A program made the position numbers and the translations under genes. Under the pieces are notes generated by a model. The model did no database searches and was not told the origin of the DNA. It saw only the letters and a program-made list of their open reading frames with translations. Shown here in pieces: positions 58,052-64,000 of a stretch of 64,000 nucleotides of DNA; the stretch's first letter is position 1; the number at the start of each line of letters is the position of its first letter. This DNA comes from Beijerinckiaceae bacterium (GTDB lineage: Bacteria; Pseudomonadota; Alphaproteobacteria; Rhizobiales; Beijerinckiaceae): assembly GCA_947456505.1 (NCBI GenBank), contig CANGTC010000001.1, positions 62,001-126,000 on the forward strand. The letters are read 5' to 3'.

Positions 58052-59067
58052 GCCTTCATTCCTCCGGCCGCGCGCACCCGGGGGTCGACGATAAAGTAGA
58101 AGAGATCAATGCAGACGTTCAGCAGGATGAAGAGCATCGTGTAGACGATCACAACGCCGGTCGTCAGAGGCGTATCGCGCACGCTGACCGCCTGATAAAG
58201 GAGCGTCCCCACGCCCGGCCATGAAAAGACCACCTCGGCGATGATCGTGCCGCTGATCAAAACGCCAAGTTCAAGTCCGATAATCGTGCTGATGGGGATC
58301 GCAGAATTGGGCAGAAGATGCCTGCGCACGATGGCGCGGCGGGTCAGTCCCTTGGCGACCGCCGTATAAATGAAGTCTTCCTGCCCCACATCCACAATCG
58401 CCGAGCGCGTGATGCGCGCGATAATGCCGACCATGCCAAGCGCGAGCGTGATGGCGGGCAGCGCCAGATGCAAAGCCACCAGACGCATGGTGTCGAACCT
58501 GCCTTGAAGGAGGCTATCGAGGAGAAACAAACCCGTCCCGGGGTCCAGGGGCGTTCCATAGGGCAGCCGCGATCCCGACGGCAGCAGGTGGAGTTCCGCC
58601 GAGAAGAAAAGCACGAGCAGAATGCCGATCCAGAAAGACGGAGCGCTGACGCCAGCGATGGAAATGAACGACACGACGCCGTCAATCCATTTGCCCTTGT
58701 TGAGCGCCGCCGCCATGCCCATGGGAACGCCGATCGCCGTCGCGATGGTCAGCGTCACCAGAGCGAGCTCGAGAGTGGCTGGCAGACGCGCGGCGATGAG
58801 GTCGATCACCGGTTGCTGATAGCGCAAGGAATTGCCGAAGTTGAATTGCGCAGCGTTGACGAGGAAGCGCCAGAGCTGAACGAGCAAGGGCTGGTCCAGC
58901 CCCCACATGGCGCGCAAACGGGCAACCTCGGCAGGTCCCGCCTCATCCGGCGCAAGCAGGGTCGCCGCATCTCCCGGCGCCAGATGGATCAGCGCAAAAA
59001 TACCGCATGTCACCATGATCAGCACGGGAACAGCGCCGCCAAGACGGAAGAGGATTGCTTTCAGCAT
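58048..59067 (-). CDS. Opp/Dpp ABC transporter permease (OppB-like)
   Basis: MLKAILFRLGGAVPVLIMVTCGIFALIHLAPGDAATLLAPDEAGPAEVARLRAMWGLDQPLL; EDFIYTAVAKGLTRRAIVRRHLLPNSAIPI. Confidence 0.92.
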   Translation of the reverse strand: MLKAILFRLGGAVPVLIMVTCGIFALIHLAPGDAATLLAPDEAGPAEVARLRAMWGLDQPLLVQLWRFLVNAAQFNFGNSLRYQQPVIDLIAARLPATLELALVTLTIATAIGVPMGMAAALNKGKWIDGVVSFISIAGVSAPSFWIGILLVLFFSAELHLLPSGSRLPYGTPLDPGTGLFLLDSLLQGRFDTMRLVALHLALPAITLALGMVGIIARITRSAIVDVGQEDFIYTAVAKGLTRRAIVRRHLLPNSAIPISTIIGLELGVLISGTIIAEVVFSWPGVGTLLYQAVSVRDTPLTTGVVIVYTMLFILLNVCIDLFYFIVDPRVRAAGGMKA

Positions 59068-59234
59068 TGAAGACTTCGATCCGATCCATCGCGCTTCGCC
59101 GCGGAGAATGTGGGCCAGGCTTGCTCCGCCTGTCAAGCAATCGCCCGCCCGGGGGAGAATGCGAACTATTGCCTGCAGCCGATCCACGGCGCAAAGTATC
59201 CTCTGGAATGCGCGTTAGCGGAGATTGAACCGAT

Positions 59235-60545
59235 ATGCCCAACACTGTCTGGGAGCCGCCCGCTCTGATAACCCGAGACGCCATCGTCGCCGCCTCTGGT
59301 CAGGTGCTGGGCCGCCCTGATCGCGAGGTGAGCGAGACGAGCCATATCTTCACGCTCCATGAACTCGGCCTCGACTGGGACATTGGCTATACGGTCTACC
59401 AGCCCGTGGAGACTGATGGGGCTCCTCTCGATCCCTCTGGTAAGGGCGCCGGCTTCTTTCTGCTGCACGGGGGCTCGTCGGATTATCGCTTCATGACGCC
59501 TCTTGCGCGGCTCCTCGCTCGAAAATTCGGATACAAAGTCACGAGCATGACTTATCCAGGGCGCCTCAATTTCGATGCGCCGAACCACGATTGGCCCGGG
59601 GACACAATCAATCCGGACGGATCCATCCGCATGCCCCTCTGGCTACGCGGCGAGGTCATTACGTCTGATCAGGTGGAGATCGTCATGGATACTTCGCTGC
59701 GCGCCCGATATGGCACGCGCACAAGCGCACGCGCCTTGCCGGGAAGTCGTTTCTATGACCGGATGGCCGCCTGGCCAGCAGCTTTTGAGAGCGCGATGAA
59801 AGCGATTTGCGCGCGCGAGTTTCCCGTCGACTTATGGTCCGTTCATGTGCATGGACATTCCACTGGCGGGCCTTTCGTTCACATGCTCACACAGCGGGTG
59901 GCCAATGTGGTGGGTGTCGCGGGGATCGAAAATTCGCCATTTGGCTCCATCTATCAGAAGATGATTGGCATTGAATGGCATGGTCCTTTCAATGATCTGC
60001 TCATCCGGACCTGGCGAGACATCGCGCGTTACGCTGGCGCCGAGGCCTTCCATCAGGAGGGAGCGGCGGCCCTGATGCGGCTGCCATGGCTGATGGAGGA
60101 GGTGCAGGAGCGTTGGAACCGATCACGCGCCAAGCCCAATTTCAAAGCCGAATATCCCCTGCATTATGGTTGCGTGCCAGCGATGACGGCGGCGGCGCAT
60201 GCGGTCGCCGCACGCTTGTCGTTGAGCGACGCTGAGACGGCGGCTTTGGTTGAGCGATATACCGGCTATATCAGGGAATTGAGCGGACCAGGCGTTAAAC
60301 CGACGCCGCCCATTCTGCTGGGCGTCGCCAAATTCAGCCGGGATCACCGGCCCGAGATCTACGAAAACGTGGTCCTTCCGGCATTCGCCGCCATGCAGCC
60401 TGCGCCAAAGGTGCGCCTGATCCGCTTCGATGCGGGAACTCATGACTATGAGCGCCCGGAGCCGGACCTCCCCATGGGCCTCGTCCCCGCCGTCACAAAG
60501 CTCTGGAGCGAAGCAATCGCTGGAGGATTCTACACATCCGCCTGA
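59235..60545 (+). CDS. large alpha/beta hydrolase-fold protein (436 aa)
   Basis: GFFLLHGGSSDYRFMTPLARLLARKFGYKVTSMTYPGR; nucleophile-like VHGHSTGGPFVHML; C-terminal DAGTHDYERPEPDLP. Confidence 0.75.
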   Translation: MPNTVWEPPALITRDAIVAASGQVLGRPDREVSETSHIFTLHELGLDWDIGYTVYQPVETDGAPLDPSGKGAGFFLLHGGSSDYRFMTPLARLLARKFGYKVTSMTYPGRLNFDAPNHDWPGDTINPDGSIRMPLWLRGEVITSDQVEIVMDTSLRARYGTRTSARALPGSRFYDRMAAWPAAFESAMKAICAREFPVDLWSVHVHGHSTGGPFVHMLTQRVANVVGVAGIENSPFGSIYQKMIGIEWHGPFNDLLIRTWRDIARYAGAEAFHQEGAAALMRLPWLMEEVQERWNRSRAKPNFKAEYPLHYGCVPAMTAAAHAVAARLSLSDAETAALVERYTGYIRELSGPGVKPTPPILLGVAKFSRDHRPEIYENVVLPAFAAMQPAPKVRLIRFDAGTHDYERPEPDLPMGLVPAVTKLWSEAIAGGFYTSA

Positions 60546-60561
60546 ACGCGTCTGTAGGCTC

Positions 60562-62094
60562 CTATTTCATCTGGGCTTTCGGCAGCCAATATTCGCCGGA
60601 CATGTCGATCTCCATGTCGATATTGGCGCGCATGCCCGTGACGAGCGTATGGGTCCACATGAAGTGCATGGGCGCATCGTCAATCATGATCTGGTTCAAC
60701 TGGCGCCAGATCTGGCAACGTTTGTCGGGGTCCGCTTCCGCGTATTGCGCCGCGAGCAACTCATCGAATTTCGGATTGGAATATTGCACGCGCGGCGACC
60801 CGCCTGTGGCGAGGAACTGGCCCGCCGCGTCAGATGGATCAAAGACCGATCCACGCCCCATGTAATAGAAGGGCGATTGACCCTTGCGCACATCGGCCCA
60901 GAAGTTGGCGTATTCGGGCGTGTTGAGTTTCACCTTGAAGCCTGCTTGCCGCAGCATCTGCGCGACGGCTTCAGCGATCTGACGGTCGGAGACGTAACGG
61001 CCGACGGCAGTATTGAACTCGATTTCAGGCCCGCCGTTGGAATAACCAGCCTCCGCCAGAAGGGCCTTGGCCCTGGCGAGGTCATAGCCGTTGGTGCGGT
61101 CGGCAGGGCCGGTGTAACAGGACTGATTGGGGCCCACGAGCCCATCCTGCACCTTGCCATAGCCGCCGAGCAACCGATCCACGATCAACTGACGGTTGAT
61201 GGCCAAAGCGGCGGCGCGGCGCAGGCGAATGTCCGTCCAGGGCGCGAGTTTATTGTTGAAAGCGAGAAACATCACCTCGATGCCTCCAGTCTTCAGCACC
61301 TTTACACCCGCCTGCCCTTCAATTCGCGACACCAGCTGCGGCGAAACTGATTTGGCGACCTGCACCTCGCCATTGAGAAGCGCGTTCACCCGCTGCTCCG
61401 GCTCGCGCATCTGCTGCAGGATAACCAGATCGGGTGAAGTCTTCGTGTCGCCACCATCCGGTTCGATCCAGTCGGAGTGTTTGCGCATCACCACGCGGCG
61501 ATCCGCCAGATATTGCTCCAGCTTGTAGGGCCCCCAGCCAAAGGCGAATTTCTTGTCGGCTTCACGTCCGTGCTGCTTGTAAAGCTCGGCGGAGGTGACG
61601 GTGAAGCGGTCGAACAAAGCGAAGACCAGATTGACCGCCGGCGCCTTGGTCTTGATGTCGAAGGTCAGATCATCGACCGCCACGATCTTGTCAATCATGG
61701 CGACGAAGGAGCTTTGCACGCTCTCGGGGTCGGTGCGGATTCGGTTCAGAGAATGGATCACATCCTGCGAGGTTGGACCGGGGCCTCCATCGTGACGTTT
61801 GAGATCCTTGCGCAGGGTAAAGCGCCAGGTGGTCGCGTCAATGGCCTCCCACTTCTCAGCAAGGATGCCAATGGGCTTGTTACGCGCGATGTCATAACGC
61901 CCCAGACAGCCATAGGTATGACACCATAGTGAATAGACCGGCGCGGAAGAATCCCCGTAGGGATTATCGGTCGTCATCGGCTCCGTCGCCGTGATGGTCA
62001 TAGTCCTCGTTTGCGCTAAGGCATCGCCCAGAGCCGAGGCAAGCAAGGCCGCCATGACAACGATCAGCCGCTTACTTTTTGAGTTCACCGCCAT
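60562..62094 (-). CDS. ABC transporter substrate-binding protein, family 5 (paralogue of the 51975-53501 gene)
   Basis: MAVNSKSKRLIVVMAALLASALGDALAQ; VYSLWCHTYGCLGRYDIARNKPIGILAEKWEAIDATTWRFTLRKDLKRHDGG. Confidence 0.92.
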   Translation of the reverse strand: MAVNSKSKRLIVVMAALLASALGDALAQTRTMTITATEPMTTDNPYGDSSAPVYSLWCHTYGCLGRYDIARNKPIGILAEKWEAIDATTWRFTLRKDLKRHDGGPGPTSQDVIHSLNRIRTDPESVQSSFVAMIDKIVAVDDLTFDIKTKAPAVNLVFALFDRFTVTSAELYKQHGREADKKFAFGWGPYKLEQYLADRRVVMRKHSDWIEPDGGDTKTSPDLVILQQMREPEQRVNALLNGEVQVAKSVSPQLVSRIEGQAGVKVLKTGGIEVMFLAFNNKLAPWTDIRLRRAAALAINRQLIVDRLLGGYGKVQDGLVGPNQSCYTGPADRTNGYDLARAKALLAEAGYSNGGPEIEFNTAVGRYVSDRQIAEAVAQMLRQAGFKVKLNTPEYANFWADVRKGQSPFYYMGRGSVFDPSDAAGQFLATGGSPRVQYSNPKFDELLAAQYAEADPDKRCQIWRQLNQIMIDDAPMHFMWTHTLVTGMRANIDMEIDMSGEYWLPKAQMK

Positions 62095-62135
62095 GGACCT
62101 CTCCATTCCCTTGGATCGGGGAACCGCACACCGCT

Positions 62136-63584
62136 TCAGCTGAATTTGGGACGATCCTTGAGATAATGTGGTCGCATCAACGGACGATATCGCTCCATCA
62201 TCGCGCGGTTAAGCTCAAGCGGCGGCTTTTGATCGGGTGGAAGCATGCTGAAATAAGCGGTGTCTTCAATCTCGGCTCGAAAGGTCGCCTTCGCCTCGGC
62301 AACGACCTGCGGATTACGGAAACATTCGATGATGGAGGCCGCCAGCACCTTTGCGCCGGAGACAACGCCCTTGTGCGCGATGCTTGTCGCCAGCGCGACG
62401 CCTGCGGCCCAGTGGTGGAAACTGATGTTGGGAATATTCGAGGGGAAGTAGATCTTCGCCATCGGCACCTTCCATGATACGTCGCCCGCGTCATTCCCTG
62501 CGGTTTTTTGCGCGGCGGGACCCTTGACCTTCAGAGTCGAGTGGCTAAGGCCCTCCACCTTGACACCGGCCTTGGCCTGCAGCGCACGGGCGAGCGCGTC
62601 CTCTTCGGCGGTCCAGTCTGGAGCGCCCAGACCCTCGTATTCGGCCTGCACGAGTTCGGCGAGCGTCTGGTTGCCGCGCACTGGCCAGACCGCGCTTTGC
62701 AAGTCGACGTCGAACGTCGTGTTGGTCATCAACGCCGCACCTTCCGCGATCTTCTTGGCGCGCTCATAGACCTGCATCGCCAGTTCCGCCGACGAGCCAC
62801 GAAAATACCACCAAACCGAGGCCATCTTGGGGATGACGTTGGGCTGGTTGCCGCCATGGGTGATCACGCGCTGACACTGCATTGTCGGCATCATGTGCTC
62901 ACGATATTCAGCCATGCCGACATCCATGAGAATGACCGCATCCAATGCGTCACGGCCCTTCCAGGGCGCGGTGCCGGCATGGGCGGTCTCGCCATGAAAG
63001 GTGAAGATGGCCGAAATGATCGAGCTCTGAATCAGACCATAGCCAACCCCATGTTGATGGCCGACATGCGGTGTGAGAGCAACGTCCACATCATCGAACC
63101 AGCCATCACGTACGAAATACGGACGGCTGATGAGCTGTTCTTCGGCAGGCGCCCCAAAGACCTTAAGCGTGCCTTGCAAGCCAAACTTGACCATCGCGGC
63201 CTTGGCGGCGAGCGCCGCAGCAATCATCACCGCGCCATTGCAATTGTGCCCTTCGCAATGGCCGGGCGCGCCCTCTACAATGGCCACCGCCTGCGCAACC
63301 CCAGACTGCTGTGAATTGTCTGGATTGGCGTCATACTCGGTATGAACTGCGACCACCGGCGAGCCAGAACCCCAGGTGGCGCAAAACCCGGTGGGAAAAC
63401 CAGAGATGCCGCGATGGACCGTGAAACACGCCTGCTCAAGCAACTCGGTCATCAGACCCGCGGTCTCGAACTCCTGCATGCCAAGTTCGGCAAAATAGAA
63501 AATATTGTCATTTAGAAGCGCAATTTCCGCTGCGTTTCTATCAATAAAATCGAAAGCAAACGCCTTTTCAATCGGGAAAGCCAT
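62136..63584 (-). CDS. M20-family amidohydrolase/peptidase (AbgB-like)
   Basis: MAFPIEKAFAFDFIDRNAAEIALLNDNIFYFAELGMQEFETAGLM; VVAVHTEYDANPDNSQ; GHCEGHNCNGAVMIAAALAAK; VFGAPAEEQLISRPYFVRDGWFDDVDVALTPHVGHQ. Confidence 0.88.
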   Translation of the reverse strand: MAFPIEKAFAFDFIDRNAAEIALLNDNIFYFAELGMQEFETAGLMTELLEQACFTVHRGISGFPTGFCATWGSGSPVVAVHTEYDANPDNSQQSGVAQAVAIVEGAPGHCEGHNCNGAVMIAAALAAKAAMVKFGLQGTLKVFGAPAEEQLISRPYFVRDGWFDDVDVALTPHVGHQHGVGYGLIQSSIISAIFTFHGETAHAGTAPWKGRDALDAVILMDVGMAEYREHMMPTMQCQRVITHGGNQPNVIPKMASVWWYFRGSSAELAMQVYERAKKIAEGAALMTNTTFDVDLQSAVWPVRGNQTLAELVQAEYEGLGAPDWTAEEDALARALQAKAGVKVEGLSHSTLKVKGPAAQKTAGNDAGDVSWKVPMAKIYFPSNIPNISFHHWAAGVALATSIAHKGVVSGAKVLAASIIECFRNPQVVAEAKATFRAEIEDTAYFSMLPPDQKPPLELNRAMMERYRPLMRPHYLKDRPKFS

Positions 63585-63834
63585 ATGCGCACCCTCGCTA
63601 AATTCTCGCCCCGGACCCGGATATTTATCGCCCGCGATAAAATAGGGTGTCAAGGCGGCGGCTCGATCTGAATAAAAAGGCTAGCCCAAAATCTGCTTAG
63701 GCCCTAGCATCCCTGACGACCTGCCACTTGTACTATTCATCCAATTCGGAGATGGACCCGTGATGAACGCCATCTTCGTGCCGGCAAGAGAGAATGCAAT
63801 GCCCTGAAATTTCCGCTGATAAAGGAGGACCGTC

Positions 63835-64000
63835 ATGAGTCTCTATCATCTGCTTGCGAGCGCATTCGCCTTGATCTGCCTGTGCGGCAACGCCAACGCA
63901 CTCGACAAGGTTCTCATCGGCAATACCGGCAGCGCCTCATCCTTGCAGTGGCCATCACATATCGCCATCATGAAAGGATTTTACAAGGACGCTGGAGTTG
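63835..64000 (+). CDS. NMT1/SsuA-like ABC substrate-binding protein, N-terminus only (3' end beyond window)
   Basis: AAAGGAGGA RBS then MSLYHLLASAFALICLCGNANALDKVLIGNTGSASSLQWPSHIAIMKGFYKDAGV, open to window end. Confidence 0.75.
   Translation, partial: MSLYHLLASAFALICLCGNANALDKVLIGNTGSASSLQWPSHIAIMKGFYKDAGV

Overview
The window is a dense, GC-rich proteobacterial accessory/catabolic region with about 55 genes. I see no tRNA, rRNA, CRISPR array or transposase. Genes for uptake and breakdown of small organic acids, aromatics or peptide-like compounds dominate. They include nine Bug/TctC-type periplasmic binding proteins with no TctA/TctB membrane partner in the window, two NMT1/SsuA-like binding proteins, two Opp/Dpp-type ABC importers with three family-5 binding proteins, three UbiD-family decarboxylases with no UbiX, and a split TPP enzyme resembling sulfopyruvate decarboxylase. 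Also present are a Rieske oxygenase with no reductase, MmgE/PrpD, a Pht5-like protein, two LLM flavin oxidoreductase + alpha/beta-fold pairs, further alpha/beta hydrolases, TauD, rhodanese, GST, amidohydrolases, an M20 peptidase, and a periplasmic redox block (PQQ dehydrogenase, cytochrome c, cytochrome-propeller fusion, IorAB-like molybdoenzyme). The only recognisable transcriptional regulator is a LysR gene cut by the left edge. The most unusual items are: (1) an orphan, AT-richer gene at ~29.96-30.73 kb encoding a RuvB-like AAA+ fold with its Walker A, Walker B and sensor motifs lost and an unknown C-terminal domain, preceded by a perfect 14-bp inverted repeat; (2) an alpha/beta-fold protein paired with an LLM oxidoreductase whose nucleophile Ser is replaced by Gly; (3) the repeated UbiD + Bug association; (4) a PQQ dehydrogenase with an Asp at the lanthanide-type position; (5) an asparaginase interrupted by a 1-nt frameshift. 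All family calls are by eye from the translated sequence; no searches were run.
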